A stretch of DNA of 64,000 nucleotides, from contig NC_088935.1 in assembly GCF_033473495.1 (NCBI RefSeq), forward strand, positions 1,240,001-1,304,000, given 5' to 3'. The notes under the pieces were generated by a model. That model saw only the letters and a program-made list of their open reading frames with translations. It had not been told where the DNA came from and did no database searches. The stretch is from Cercospora beticola. Lineage: Eukaryota; Ascomycota; Dothideomycetes; Mycosphaerellales; Mycosphaerellaceae. Made by a program: the position numbers and the translations under genes. Below, one piece after another: positions 42,915-54,538 of the stretch; within the stretch, counting starts at the first letter, position 1; every line of letters starts with the position of its first letter.

Positions 42915-44348
42915 ATGCCACGCCGTGAAGGATACCAGAACGCCGTGAGCTTCACGATCAGCATCTGTCTAGTGTTCACCACTTGCGTCGCCATTATCCG
43001 GTCTTGGATACGCAGGCATGCATATGGCTCCGACGACGCCATAATCGCAGCGGCCACAATCACTTCTCTTGGCCAAATCGGCGCAAGCTACGTGAGCTAT
43101 GCAAAGGGTCTCGGCAAGCCTTGGACGAGGATCGCCGTGCAGGATGACTTGCGCAATTTGAATCAAGTACAAACCAAATAAGCCGTAGTTTGACACCATG
43201 CTGACAGATGCAGGCCTCGGTCGCTAGCTTGGTCCTGTTTCTCATTACGTTGTATCTGTCGAAAGTTGCAATGATAGCCTTCCTGACCCGTATCACAAAG
43301 GCTCCTGCTCAAATCAAGCTTTACCATGTTTGCAATGGCATTGTTGCTGCGTTCGGCTTGGCCTCGATTATTGTTGCTACGGCTGGCTGCTCGAGTGCTT
43401 CAGGCTACTACTGTGCGTATATCGATGTCTCCTTAGATGCAGTATTGGAAGGCAATCATAAAAATGCCACCATCGTAGTGGTGGTGTGCGCAGGAAAGTC
43501 AAAATGCACAACGCAGCTATGTACTAATGGCTTTGGCCTTCATCAGGGGCATTTGAAAGTAACAAGTCGACTTGTAGTTCACAGGTAATTTGTCCGATCT
43601 CGTCAAAGCGGAGCGACAGCTGACGGGACATAGCACATTCGATGGCAGATTATAACAGTCTTTGACTGCGTCACGGAAGCTCTACTCCTGGGTCTACCTG
43701 TACATTTGGTCTGGGGACTCCAGATGCGACCGTTGCGAAAGGCGATGATTGTCACTGCCTTCTGGGTCCGTTTTCCGTAAGTGATGCGAGGCTATCCTGG
43801 GTATTTCATGAGGGTGTTGACAATCTTGTGTAGTACTCTAGCTTTCTCAGTAGCGAGAAGTCACTATACCTTGCGCTTAAGTCGACGAGAATCCGATGCC
43901 GGTCTCGACAGCGCATTCGTCAACATCTGGATGGAGATAGAACTTGCCTACGCGATAGCAGCGAGGTGAGTCGACAAGTTCGGAACGGACACCGCCTCAA
44001 CTGACACAATGCAATAGCACCTTGTCAGCGTTGAAGACCTTCACTGAAAGCTTCAACACTGGTTTCGGCGTCGCGCAGCTGCGTGGCAAGTCGGAAGGCA
44101 GCTATGGCGTGTCTGACGGTTCTGGATGTTCCGGAAATAAGGCCCAGCCACAGGTGGAAGAACGTACTGTGCAGCCATGCGAGCTTGCGGCAGACCAACG
44201 ACAGAGCTTGAGGTCGACATTTCACCAAGATCTATCCAGTAGAGATCTTCGGGTTGAGCCATATGAGCTCGGTTGTGGGAGCAGCGCTGGAAGTACTGAT
44301 CTTAGCGACGACATGGCGATACTCCGTGTGCCGGCACATTCTGTGTGA
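42915..44348 (+). CDS. Seven-helix rhodopsin-type integral membrane protein (PTH11-like)
   Basis: Six exons: 42915-43166, 43208-43412, 43547-43584, 43649-43776, 43834-43965, 44018-44348; 361 residues. The third exon (38 nt) supplies WAFESNKSTCSSQ, needed to restore the usual cysteine-bearing loop before helix V. Helices include VSFTISICLVFTTCVAII, SLVLFLITLYLSKVAMIAFL, CNGIVAAFGLASIIVATAG and EALLLGLPVHLVWGLQM, followed by RKAMIVTAFWVRFPTLAFSVAR and IWMEIELAYAIAASTLSALK. This is the fungal rhodopsin-domain family that includes PTH11-like putative receptors (family knowledge). No extracellular CFEM domain is present. The tail is Ser/Gly-rich. Ligand unknown. Confidence 0.88.
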
Positions 44349-44899
44349 GAGTAAGGGCATGCATATCTGCAAAGTGAGGGATTTATGAGTATATTAATGT
44401 CGATACTTGTACCACACTGAAGATGTGGTCGCAGGACCTTATGAGATGTTGTGAAAGCAAGAGGACGGGCGTATCTCATCATCATTTCGAATAACCTTTC
44501 CTCTCACAATGTCGAAGCGATTGCAGTGAATGAAACAGCGGCAGTTTTAGTGAAGCACTTTGGTTACGTCACGTGACGGAGCATTCACGTCTCGTCTTCA
44601 CATGCCCGCTTTGACAATTCTCTCGCGTTGTCCGACACCGTCCACACAAAGGAGCCGTCCTCCCCTCCGAACCGAGTCCCTCCTTCTGCTACCTGCACCA
44701 TCTCATCGCAGAGATCTGGTCCTTCACCGAAACTCCTTGTGCGACTAAGCGCAAAAGCTTCCACTGGTGAAGTCTGCGGCAAGCTTCGATCGAGGTCGCG
44801 TCCTATCTTCGAATCGGCTCGACAGTATTCGAGGTCGCGCGCTCTGCAACCGCGGGTTGATCATTCGAACTTCCGATTGCCCTCACCTGAACCGCCAAC
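44349..44899. other. Upstream region of RPB7
   Basis: 551 bp with a pyrimidine-rich leader. An ATG at 44602 is out of frame with RPB7 and could be a small upstream ORF. Confidence 0.45.
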
Positions 44900-45523
44900 A
44901 TGTTCTTCGTTGCGCACCGAACACGCGACTGCACGCTCCATCCGTCTTTCTTCGACAACACCGCAGACAGCAGGATTCGCGAGAGGCTTTACGAAGACAT
45001 GGAGGGGAAGGTTGAGGGCACGGAAATGATCATTCAAATCATCGAGATCGATGAGATCAGTGAGCCAGTGCTGGTGCCGGGCACGGGAATGGCGAAGTAC
45101 ACGCTCTCGTATCGTGCGATCGTATGGCGACCTTTCAGAGGTGAAGTGGTGGACGGACAGGTGACGAGCGTGGTCAACAATGGATTCTTCGTGGACGTGG
45201 GCGCGTTGAGTGTGTTTGTGAGCAAAGCGGTAAGCGGGATATGCGTATGTCTGTACACGTGCTGGCTCTGACATTGATCGCAGATGATCCCACCTGCTCT
45301 CAAATACTCAGTAGAGGGCTCGACGCCTTCTTTCACGGACAACTCAGACCAGACCATCGAGCGAGGCGCACAAGTGCGGCTACGCATCAAGGGTATTCGC
45401 GGAGAGATGGGCAGCATGTATGCCATCGGTAGCATCCGCGAGGATTACCTTGGGTGAGTTCACATCCTTATCAAAAGGGGTCCTCACTATTTACTGATTT
45501 GAAACAGGGCTCTTTTGCAGTAA
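44900..45523 (+). CDS. RPB7: RNA polymerase II subunit Rpb7
   Basis: Three exons: 44900-45229, 45284-45453 and 45508-45523; 171 residues, exactly the length of yeast Rpb7. The N-terminal RNP-like half has LHPSFF and KYTLSYRAIVWRPFRGEVVD; the C-terminal S1/OB half has VVNNGFFVDVGALSVFV and ends AIGSIREDYLGALLQ. The last exon encodes just five residues. With Rpb4 the protein forms the stalk of Pol II, binding emerging RNA and contacting initiation factors (family knowledge). Confidence 0.96.
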
Positions 45524-46127
45524 TTTGCATTGCGCATGGCAGTTTCTGACACAAAGAGACTTTGGGAGATGAAGAACGAACTCGGACGCATTCCTTCGCA
45601 GCAACAATTCGGGAATAGTCTGTTTTTCAGCGTGGCGTACTGGATATGAAAAACGCATGGGATGCGTGAGCGAAGACTGTCTGCATAGATCATGAGATAC
45701 CCGACGAATTTGGACGTTTGCAGCGGCGTAAAATCATTGACCATGCACCTGGCACCGAGTTGGTCAACGGACAGTAGAAAACCTACGTCAGCAGTCAGAG
45801 GAAGACATGCAATGGACATTTTGACGATGTCATGGCCCATGAACGTGAGAAGGCGACCTTATCATGAAACAAATAACTTTTTGGGGCAAAGCGAAAAGGG
45901 CGTCGTTCATCATGGCAGCTCAGCGCTACGACAGGCACGGTAATCATGTGGACCTGGCCAGGCACATTCATTTTCGCGCTATGCATCATGCTATAGCGTG
46001 ACGTGAGAGTGTAGACATGGCCGCAGCGCATGCACTCGGAGCCATGAATCGTTCCAAACTTTCGGACAGATGTTTCCACACCGTTTCTTGCACTTTTCCC
46101 TCCACAACAGCCAGGTGAGCGAGACGC
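45524..46127. other. Convergent 3' region
   Basis: 604 bp between RPB7 and P2 stop codons. Nothing recognisable. Confidence 0.45.
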
Positions 46128-46536
46128 TTAGTCGAAGAGACCGAATCCCATGTCGTCGTCGGACTCCTCCTTCTCCTCCTCCTTGGCAGCCTCTGGGGCA
46201 GCTTCGGCAGCACCGCCAGCAGCACCGCCAGCAGCTGGAGCAGCACCACCAGCGGCGGCACCACCAGATGGGACGGATGCGAGCTTTTGCGAACCCTCGG
46301 CGATCAGCTGTGATATTTGTTAGTCCAAGTTGTTCAAATGCTCTTGCGCCGAATACGGCTAATGTGTCTGCACCCACCTCGTTGATGTCCTTGCCCTCGA
46401 GCTCAGAGATGAGCTTGTTGAGGCGCTCATCGTCAGCCTCAACGCCGACAGCGCTGAGAACGCTCTTGATGTCTGCGGCGGAAGGAGACTCGTTGCCGCC
46501 GAGGCCGAGGAGGAGGTATGCTGCCAGGTGCTTCAT
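46128..46536 (-). CDS. RPP2: 60S acidic ribosomal protein P2
   Basis: Two exons on the minus strand, 46378-46536 and 46128-46307; 112 residues. It begins [20 protein letters not shown], typical of P2 (not P1), continues with [19 protein letters not shown], then an Ala/Gly hinge and the invariant acidic end [13 protein letters not shown], which recruits elongation factors to the ribosomal stalk (family knowledge). The intron has a tgttcaaatg...cacag end and keeps phase 0. Confidence 0.96.
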
Positions 46537-46969
46537 TTTGAAAGTGTCTGTGCTAGTGTCAATGTCCTGCGGCTGTGTCGTTGGTGCAGAAGGAGGCGCG
46601 CGTACTGTTGTTGAATGTGGTGGGAGAACTAGAGAATCAATCGATTTAAGCACTTGGGTGCAGACTGATCCTTAAAGCTCAAGGAAGGGTGTCGTGTCGT
46701 GGTCGGTGGTCAAACTTGCTAGTCGCGCCCATTTGATTCTTTCCTCAGTGTGGAGTGCCAAGACTTGACATCTTATCTAAGCGGATCCCGCGCCGCAAGC
46801 GGCAACCCAGAGCGTGCTGCCCATATAACACGAACAAAGTACCCAACATCATTCTACCCACAACGTCTAACACCCGCGCGCCGGCTCTTGCACAACCTTT
46901 GGGAACATGCGCTTTTGGCCATTTCATACCTTCTCCGGATCGTAACGCGCATCTGAGGGCCTTGCGCAA
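46537..46969. other. Divergent upstream region, P2 / SPT2
   Basis: 433 bp between divergent start codons. The P2 leader side has gt/ag signals (gtgtctgtgctagtg at about 46541-46555, minus strand) that might form a 5'-UTR intron. Confidence 0.4.
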
Positions 46970-48116
46970 ATGACGGTAGGCGATATCTCCAACGGCCGCA
47001 GAGCACAGTTGTCTGACTCACTTGCAGTCCTTCACATCTCTTCTTGGATCCATCGGTGGCTCGAAGCAGAATCAGGCTCCCGCGCCAAACCCGTCAGCGA
47101 CTACGAACCGACCAGGAGCGCCACCACTCACTAGGCCCCCACCTGCGACTTCCGGAGTATCGCGGCCGGTATCGCGGCCGATCGCGAACAATGTCACCGC
47201 CGGAGTGAAGCGAAAGCCGGACGAGCAACTCGCAGCGCCCCCAGCGAAGACGGTGCGGACTGAGGTCAAGGTGCCTGTGCGGCCGCCAGCCTCGAATGGT
47301 ACTTCGGTGAAAACGGCGAGCGGTACTCCGAGCACGAGTGCACCGTATCGTGGCACTGCAAGACCCGCCCAAGCCAGCGAGCCTGTCAGACCATCAGCAG
47401 TTTCCGCGAAACCAGCTTCCAGTGCATCTGCCCCAGCAACAGCGTCCGCAGCGTCCGCCGCATCTTCTGCGGCAAAGCCGAAGCGAGGATTCGCCTCCCT
47501 ACTGGAGAAGGCAAAGGCAGCGCAGGAAGCTGTTAAAGCTGCAGGAACAAATACAATCAAGCACAAACCGGTGGAGAGATTGACGAAGAAGGAGCGCTTG
47601 AAGCAGCATGAGGAAGCAAAACAAAAGCCTGGGCAACGGAGTGGACAAAGTACAGTGGCGAACCGGAGCCGGAGCGGTACCCCTGCGGACGGCAAAGCAA
47701 CTTTACAGAAGAAGCCTGTGCCTGAGCCTGCGTACAAGGGCACTATGAAGAAGACACCCGTAGTGCCTGAGATATCATACAAAGGAACCATGAAGCGAGC
47801 AGAACCAGGAGCACCGCCTTCGAAACCTGTGGCGAAGAAGGGCCTTGGCCAAGACAAGTACGGTGGCTACGCCAGCTGGTCTGACCTGGATGAGGCGGAA
47901 GACGAGGATGAAGAAGGTTACGGATCCGACGAGTCTGATGATATGGACGCCGGTTTCGATGACATGGCTCGAGAGGAAGAGCTGGCTCTGAGAGCCGCCA
48001 GAAAGGAAGACCAGGAAGCTCTTGAGGAGGAAGAGCGGCATAGGCGTGAGAAATTGGAGCGCAAGAAGAAGCTTGAGGCATTGAGTAAGAGTGCTGCTGC
48101 TCGTAAGCGCTTTTAA
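46970..48116 (+). CDS. SPT2: SPT2-like chromatin protein
   Basis: Two exons, 46970-46975 and 47028-48116; 364 residues. The first exon encodes only M-T and precedes a 52-bp intron with a ctgac branch box; the second starts SFTSLLGSIGGSKQ. The middle is Ala/Pro/Ser/Lys-rich with two copies of Y-K-G-T-M-K. The SPT2 domain is at the C-terminus: GLGQDKYGGYASWSDLDEAE, an acidic stretch, then the basic helix REKLERKKKLEALSKSAAAR. SPT2 proteins bind H3-H4 and restrain transcription-coupled histone loss (family knowledge). Confidence 0.87.
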
Positions 48117-48586
48117 GATGCCGAAGGCCCCACAGGCTGGCTTCACGAATGAATGACTTTTGGCGAAGGATGAAAATCGAGTGTTTTGGGGCTCGCTCCC
48201 TTTCCAGCACTCATGCATTGCATAGCGATATGCTTTTAAGGGCGGAGTTTTCCATGATTTTGGAGAGGCTTGGGATCAATGCTCGCTGAACATCGGCGTT
48301 GCATTCATTGTAGAATAGTAGACGACTTGTGAATATATTGTCTGGTACAACAAATTCTTCGGTGTATACGCACAAGGATGACATTGTGATTCAGGCCGTA
48401 CAACACATCTTCATTCGTCCAACAAGTGAGCCGCAGTGGTGTTTCGCAGCCATATCACGTGCGGCGAGAAACCCGGCCCGCGCCGTGCGGCCACCTCTTC
48501 TTGGCACACCAGATATTCCTCGCCAGTCTGGAGAGGGACTTTGAACATCAGTCGACAACCACATCGCCAAACGACCGACCGACAAC
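48117..48586. other. Upstream region of RPS15
   Basis: 470 bp; 3' UTR of SPT2, then the RPS15 promoter. No named element identified. Confidence 0.45.
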
Positions 48587-49356
48587 ATGGCTGACGCAGA
48601 CTACGTAAGTTTCCACGCTACTTGACCTGAAAATAAGCGCTGACATTGTTTGCGCAGAACGCCGAGGAGGCTGCCGGTATGCACATCGCGCGACACGATC
48701 AGGCGCTCCTCCGTCGGACGTCGCAGTGGTTAAAACCCTGTGGATAGGCCACGAAGGGGTGCTGGAAGATAGGATATCGGGCTAATACAGAATTGTCACA
48801 ACAGAGCTGAAGCGCAAGAGAGCGTTCCGCAAGTTCTCTTACCGCGGCATTGATCTTGACGAGTGAGTGGGAGGCGCATACCTGTCGGCGGTGGGAGACC
48901 AGCGCGCAAGGACAACAGCTGACAGCCATGCGCAACAGGCTCCTCGACCTTTCCTCCGAGCAGCTCCGCGATGTCGTCCACGCTCGTGCCCGCAGACGGT
49001 TCAACCGTGGTCTCAAGCGCAAGCCTATGGGCCTGATCAAGAAGCTTCGCAAGGCTAAGCAGGAGGCCAAGCCAAACGAGAAGCCAGACGTCGTCAAGAC
49101 TCACCTTCGTGACATGATCATCGTCCCAGAGATGATTGGCTCTGTCGTCGGTGTCTACTCTGGAAAGGAGTTCAACCAGGTCGAAATCAAGCCAGAGATG
49201 GTCGGCCACTACCTCGGAGAATTCTCCATCTCATAGTACGTTCGGCCACAATCAACACGAGATGCAAATGCTAACAGCCTCAACAGCAAGCCAGTCAAGC
49301 ACGGTCGTCCAGGTATCGGTGCTACCCACTCTTCGCGTTTCATCCCATTGAAGTAG
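48587..49356 (+). CDS. RPS15: 40S ribosomal protein S15 (uS19)
   Basis: Five exons: 48587-48604, 48658-48676, 48805-48862, 48939-49235, 49287-49356; 153 residues. The body is [20 protein letters not shown], then [39 protein letters not shown] and the C-terminal [18 protein letters not shown], which reaches the decoding region (family knowledge). Four introns in a 462-bp coding sequence, concentrated in the first 100 bases, is typical for fungal ribosomal protein genes. Intron 2 (128 bp) is longer than the others; I looked for snoRNA C/D boxes there and did not see a convincing pair. Confidence 0.97.
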
Positions 49357-50189
49357 ACGACGAGTACGGGTATGGTTTGGCATGGATGGCGTTTCAGTCT
49401 CGGCAATGGACAATGTCTACACGCTCTAAGTGAGCTCATGATAGTCGGGCAATAACAAAAATCGATGATACCACCACCATGTTGACGTTTCGATTCCCAA
49501 TTGATGTTCTCAACGTCACTTTCGTATTCTCGAGTGTCAGACCTACTATAGCAGCATGCTCATGACAACTCCATGTGCACACTGTTTCACCAACGGCATC
49601 AGAATTTAGGATTGCGTTGCACCGTCAGGCTCCGTCGAGGTGGTAGAACTTCCATTTCGTGTCTTGTCATAGGTCTAACATCTGTACAGACAATGAAAGA
49701 CTCATTGGAGGATTTCTACCAAACCCTTTTCATGTGTCTCAACATGACGATGATCCGCAAAGACCAAACTCCAAATTGAAAGAGCGATAGCGGTAGCAGC
49801 TTGCAGACGCAAAGCACCCGCTTTTTGCGCAGTTGTATTTGCTTCACTCCAACCTTACTCCGACACTACCCTGTCCTCTATCTAGTTCTCAGCAGGCGGT
49901 ACTCTGTCTGTGCATTTCTTATCCAACACAACGATGGATCCTTCCCAAATCACAATTACTCTTGCTCAAAGTCTGATTCGACAATGCGAAGCGGAAAGAA
50001 AGATCGATTATTTTGGAAAGAGTTCATGGTCCACTTGGGCGACCCAAATTTTCGCGCCCACTGGGAGATATTCAAGGCAGTCACACTCTGTGCGACGGAA
50101 AAAATGATTTCATAATGCCTTTCAGACTTACAAAGTTGAAGGTGCTTCATCCTCATGACATAACACCTCCAAATTCAGAACAACGAAAA
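49357..50189. other. Intergenic, no supported gene
   Basis: 833 bp between RPS15 and a small candidate gene. AT-rich and with no long frame of good quality. Confidence 0.4.
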
Positions 50190-50508
50190 ATGTCTTCCTT
50201 CACGACTATCTCAGCGGCTGCGACTGTGGCCAGGATTCCACCACCGTTCTTGATCGTGAGTTTACTGTGTCGTAATTCTAGACGTACATGTGACTGATAT
50301 TTGATAGGCGTTTTCGAAGTTGACAGCGACATGTCTTTGGACTGAAAGTCAGCGTCAGGACGCGATTTCGGGCATGTTTCATCAGCTGCCATTTTCAAGC
50401 CTTCGGAGGGGACCAGTCATTCGACCTCGAGCGGACTTGCTCTGGAGAGGACCAGTCATTCGACCTCGAACGGACTTCCTCTGGAGCGGTCCAGTGATTC
50501 GACTGTGA
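50190..50508 (+). CDS. Candidate small gene with 13-residue tandem repeats
   Basis: Two exons, 50190-50255 and 50308-50508, across a 52-bp intron with gtgagt donor, a ctgat branch box and tag acceptor; 88 residues. Reading through without splicing hits stops, so the intron is needed. The protein starts MSSFTTISAAATVARIPPPF and ends with three tandem units of RGPVIRPRADLLW, RGPVIRPRTDFLW and SGPVIRL. The repeat length (39 bp) is a multiple of three, so the other strand is also open here, which weakens the coding case. No signal peptide or known domain. It could be a young gene, a gene fragment or a chance frame over a minisatellite. Confidence 0.35.
50410..50508. repeat. 39-bp tandem repeat, about 2.5 copies
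   Basis: Copies at 50410-50448, 50449-50487 and a shortened third at 50488-50508. Copies 1 and 2 differ at about three positions; each begins ggaccagtcattcgacctcg. Lies in the candidate gene above. Confidence 0.9.
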
Positions 50509-50756
50509 ACGGAAGTTGGAAGTGGATTGTCTACCATGACACGCATATCGAATCCAAAGGCTGTCGTCGCGTCGGAAGGAGTGCATGGTGTGTCGCAGTA
50601 GCGGAAGAGCTCAGCTTCCTTGACTTCGCATGATCGCGCCTAGATTGCAAGCGGATGCAGCCCTTGAGCCTGAGATGTGGATCTTTGGAAAGCAGGTGCT
50701 ATTGGGGCACAGTTATTGAAGGAAACCTCAGTTCCTACCCATCTCAATGCCAACAA

Positions 50757-52022
50757 CTAAGCAGTAGCGCTAGCTTTCAAGGCTTCCTCGGCTCCCCTAT
50801 ATCCATACGTCCTCTTCCCGAATTCAATCTGATCAAACTCTCCCGCTTGAGCTTGTTCTTCCGGCGACAGCAATCCACCCATATGCCTTGAGGACCTCGC
50901 AATATCCTGAGCGCGCGCCTTTCGGATTTGTAAGAATTTTGGTATCATTGCTTCGACGTCTTCGAATGTCTCAGCATCCTTGAGCAAGAAACCCAGCGCT
51001 TCCGCGTCTTCGAAAGCACTATTGCAACCTTGCCCAGCATGTGGCGTGACAGCATGTGCCGCATCGCCAATGAGCAGAACTCTGCCGCGATGCCATGTAT
51101 CCTGCGGATCAATGTCACGAATTCGCCAGATCTCGACGGTTTCATCGCCGGAGCAATGATGGGAGAAGATATTCGTCAATGCTGAAGAGAAATCCGTAAA
51201 TGCCGCTTGTACTCTCGTGGCTGGGATACCTTTGATAATCGTCGTCTTCTGTTCATCAAATTGTGCAGCAAATTCTTCTTCTTTTGCGTAGCCTACAAAT
51301 TGCGCTTCACGGGGACTGATATGGTAAGCTAGAATTCTTTGCTTGTCACTTCGTCCATTTGGCGAGGACCAGCTGGCTAGCCCGAAATGTCCAGGTTCGG
51401 CGAAATATGCGAGTTCCGGTGTCGCTTCGATGGCTTCGATGGGGACTTGCGCCATGTATGCGAGAAGGTCGTGAGTTTTGGCTTCTGCTTCGAAGTTGCC
51501 TTCTCCTGATTTGGAGACTACGGCACTCCGTACGACTGAATTTATGCCGTCGGCGCCGATGATGAAGTCGGCTGTGTAGATTTTTCCTTCAGCACTGCGT
51601 ACCGTGCCATTCGAGGTATCTACTTCTACGACTCGGACGCCTTCGATCACCTTGGCGGGTTTGCCGTGTAGGCTTGGACTGGTAGCAAGCCGATGGAGTT
51701 CCTTGTGCAAATGACTCCGTTTCGTCAGAACGCTTGGTGCCCCGACTGTTTTCCGCGTGTGGAAGTCCTGGGTGAAGATCTCTTGGTTTTGATAGTCGCG
51801 GACCCAGACTCTTGTCATGACTGCCATGTCGAGTTTGTTGTTATCGATTCCGGCTTTTTGGAGTAAGTTGTAGGCATTTGCAATGACGCTTATGCCGTAG
51901 TCATTTTTCGTGAAGTCGAGATGATTTCGTTCGAGAATCGTTACCTTGTGATTTTGTCGAAGGTAGGCGGCTGTGGCGAGACCGCCTAGGCCTCCTCCTA
52001 CGATGAGGATGTTCAAGCCCAT
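50757..52022 (-). CDS. FAD-dependent monooxygenase (salicylate-hydroxylase-like)
   Basis: Single exon, 421 residues. The N-terminal Rossmann motif is LIVGGGLGGLATAAYLRQ with a following glutamate (ILERN) for FAD ribose. The middle motif DFIIGADGINSVVRSAV and the late motif VLLIGDAAHAVTPHAGQGCN complete the class A flavoprotein monooxygenase set. Such enzymes hydroxylate aromatic rings using NAD(P)H and oxygen; members act in aromatic degradation and secondary metabolism (family knowledge). Substrate unknown. It has no introns, unlike most neighbours, and lies next to a serine hydrolase on the same strand. Confidence 0.93.
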   Translation of the reverse strand: MGLNILIVGGGLGGLATAAYLRQNHKVTILERNHLDFTKNDYGISVIANAYNLLQKAGIDNNKLDMAVMTRVWVRDYQNQEIFTQDFHTRKTVGAPSVLTKRSHLHKELHRLATSPSLHGKPAKVIEGVRVVEVDTSNGTVRSAEGKIYTADFIIGADGINSVVRSAVVSKSGEGNFEAEAKTHDLLAYMAQVPIEAIEATPELAYFAEPGHFGLASWSSPNGRSDKQRILAYHISPREAQFVGYAKEEEFAAQFDEQKTTIIKGIPATRVQAAFTDFSSALTNIFSHHCSGDETVEIWRIRDIDPQDTWHRGRVLLIGDAAHAVTPHAGQGCNSAFEDAEALGFLLKDAETFEDVEAMIPKFLQIRKARAQDIARSSRHMGGLLSPEEQAQAGEFDQIEFGKRTYGYRGAEEALKASATA

Positions 52023-52824
52023 ATTTAAGACGGTCTGTAGTTCTCTAGTGGGTGGAAGCTCGGTGGTCTGTCTTGCTGTTACGCTCTATTCCGGTTCATG
52101 CGGACAACCACGGGATTGAGGTTGCGAAGGTGGAATGCAGTGCCTGTAATTTTCTGAGCCGTCAATGGTGTTCTGTAGGTTATATGGGAAAGAATAGTGT
52201 ATGTCTTGGTCGCCTGAAATCCTGCAGGATGGTAAGGTTCAGATGATGCTCCCGATTTCTCCGTGCTTACTGGTAACACTATTCAGGTACGGGGGAGAGA
52301 CTTGCGCGACAGTATCATGGATGGCAGGCAGTTCGCGACAACATTGTGGCTTTCGTGGTCACTCTCCAGAATATCACAGGCAAGCGTGCGAGGTCATGTC
52401 GCGCTCAAACTTGCCAATGCCGAAGACAATGGCTGAGCATCACAGCTGAGCATCAGGGATTGTATGAATACTCGTGGTGGTCTTCGCTCCATACTGTATT
52501 CCGTAAGAGCACGTGTACCTGACACATTAGGCAGACCAGGTGTAGCAGGGTGCATCGATGTCCAAGTGTGAAGAAAGGAAGCAAGTCGGTGAAAGAAGAG
52601 TGACGAGCGTAGGTGGCAGATTGAGAACATCCATTAGCGGCCGCAATTCTCCGGCCAATCGAAGTTCAGCCAATGTATCAGAAGATGCAGTCATCGCGTG
52701 ACTCCATATTTTAGTACCTCCCACCGTCATTGTCGCAAAGCACAAGTGGGCTCACAGGGTTCGGCTGGGTCAGGTACTGAAGTACCTGCAGTGTTACATG
52801 TGGCTCACATGGAGAGCTAGGAGC
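52023..52824. other. Upstream region of the FAD monooxygenase
   Basis: 802 bp between two minus-strand genes. No supported gene; only short open frames on both strands. Confidence 0.45.
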
Positions 52825-54538
52825 TTACTCGACCTTTAAAAAGAAAGCCAGTTCGTCTGGCATCGAGGGTTCGGCTTGGAATCGCATGCCTTTGACTTCT
52901 CCATCTGCGCCAATCACGAATTGAACTTTCAGTGCCTCATCTGTTATCCAGGTGCTAGGTCCCATGCATTGAAGTGCCCACCAGTAGTCACCAGAGACGT
53001 GATGGAGCGTTGCTGTAACATCAAGGTAGGCTTTGCCTGCAGGGGTGAGGTACAGCGGCACGCCGGCTTCTTCTTGGTGGCTTTGTTGCTCCATCGTAGT
53101 GTTGGGCTCAGTGCCACCACGAGCTGGTTTCGACATGGAAAGCCGGTACGCATGATAGGCGGGATGCTGGTACACGCCTTCAAATCTCTGTACCTGTAGC
53201 GAGGGCGGGACATGCGAAGACATGGCCTTTTCACCAAATAGCTTCTTGATAATCGCGTCTTCCTTTAGTTCTGCTTCTTTGTCCTTCTGAGCCTGCCGCA
53301 TGTGCTTCGCCGTGTCGAAACGTTCGGCTTCTGGAGTTTGGAGGTAATCGTCTAAAAGATGTTGGACGATTATGTCGTACGCCATACTGTAGGAGTTCTG
53401 CAAGAGCATTACGGCCCATCCCGATTTCCCTTGTCCGATCTCTGCTGCTGTTGGAGGAACCATGAGCATATTCGCCATGTATCCAGCAATAGCGCCGGTG
53501 TGAGACAGAATTTCACGCCCACGATAGACTTGCGAATACAGTCCCAGGCAATATGCTTCTGGTCCGATCCAAGGTCGTTGCGGCTTCTTCTCGACCAGCA
53601 TTCTAGGTTTGCGAAGCGCAGCCACTACGTTCTTGCTCAGGACATGGTTGTGGTCCTGAGGCGTCGTCATGAGGTGCTGCATCCAACGAGTGTAGTCGAG
53701 GACATTGGAGATGATCCCACCAGAGCCATGCTCAGGTGGAACATCGTCCCAGGAAACGCGCTCGTACTGGTTGCTTGCTTCATTCCACAGATGGGCTCTC
53801 GCTAGACGAGCTTTTTCGTTCTTCTCAGATAGCTTCTGGGCGTCAGCTAGATTGTACGTGGTGTTCAGCATACCCAGTGGATGAAAAATGTGGTCGCGAA
53901 GCAGTGTTCCGAAAGAAACCCCAGTTACTGTTTCCACAGCGTGTGCTACAGCCGTGTAAGGCACATTACTGTACTCCCACTTCTCTCTGAGTTCGTGATG
54001 CATCGGTAGCTAGTATTGACGGGTCAGTAATTGTTCGAGGGACAGAAGCTGCGTTGCGCACAAAACGTAGAGATCGCACAACCTCGCGGTCTGACCATGT
54101 TCCATTGATCCAGGTCTTGTCGTGTCTTGGCAGTCCTGTTCGGTGCGAGAGAGCGTCCTCTATAGTCACATGGCTCGTCGCCCATTGCCCACCAGCAGAC
54201 CTTTGGTCGAGCACAAAATCATCTCGTATGAGCTCGGCCAGAGGTGTTTGCCAGGTGATCGGATGATCCGGAGATTCTACGAGACCTCCTGCTACAGCAG
54301 AAGTGAAGGATTTCGTTGTGGATGCACAGCAGAACAGTGTCTCTGGCTCAACTGGAATCTTCTCCTCGAGATCAGCGAAGCCATATCCCTTCGCCTTGAC
54401 TTTGCCATTATGAAGGATCGCAATTGACAGTCCGGGACTGTGGAATTCCTCGAGGACTTCCCGCACAAGCTCATCGAGCTTTGGGTCTCTGATGTCTTCA
54501 TAGTGGATCGCGGAAGCTTCTGAGTCTGAGTCGCCCAT
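52825..54538 (-). CDS. Beta-lactamase-like serine hydrolase
   Basis: Two exons on the minus strand, 54062-54538 and 52825-54009; 553 residues. The active-site set of class C beta-lactamases and their relatives is complete: S-x-x-K as CASTTKSF (S73, K76), Y-x-N as EYSNV (Y172, N174) and the late H-T-G at about 329-331. SHRTGLPRHD and HPLGMLNTTY are further family landmarks. No signal peptide is seen, so it is likely cytosolic. Fungal members include esterases and hydrolases in polyketide clusters such as LovD-type acyltransferases (family knowledge); the reaction here is unknown. The last 170 residues form the usual beta-strand C-terminal domain. Confidence 0.9.

Noticed and set aside
47072..47857. 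261-codon minus-strand frame opposite SPT2
   Set aside because: Antisense shadow of the Ala/Pro/Lys-rich SPT2 coding sequence; no own motifs.
48677..48804. Possible snoRNA in the long second intron of RPS15
   Set aside because: No convincing C (rtgatga) and D (ctga) box pair with closing stem.
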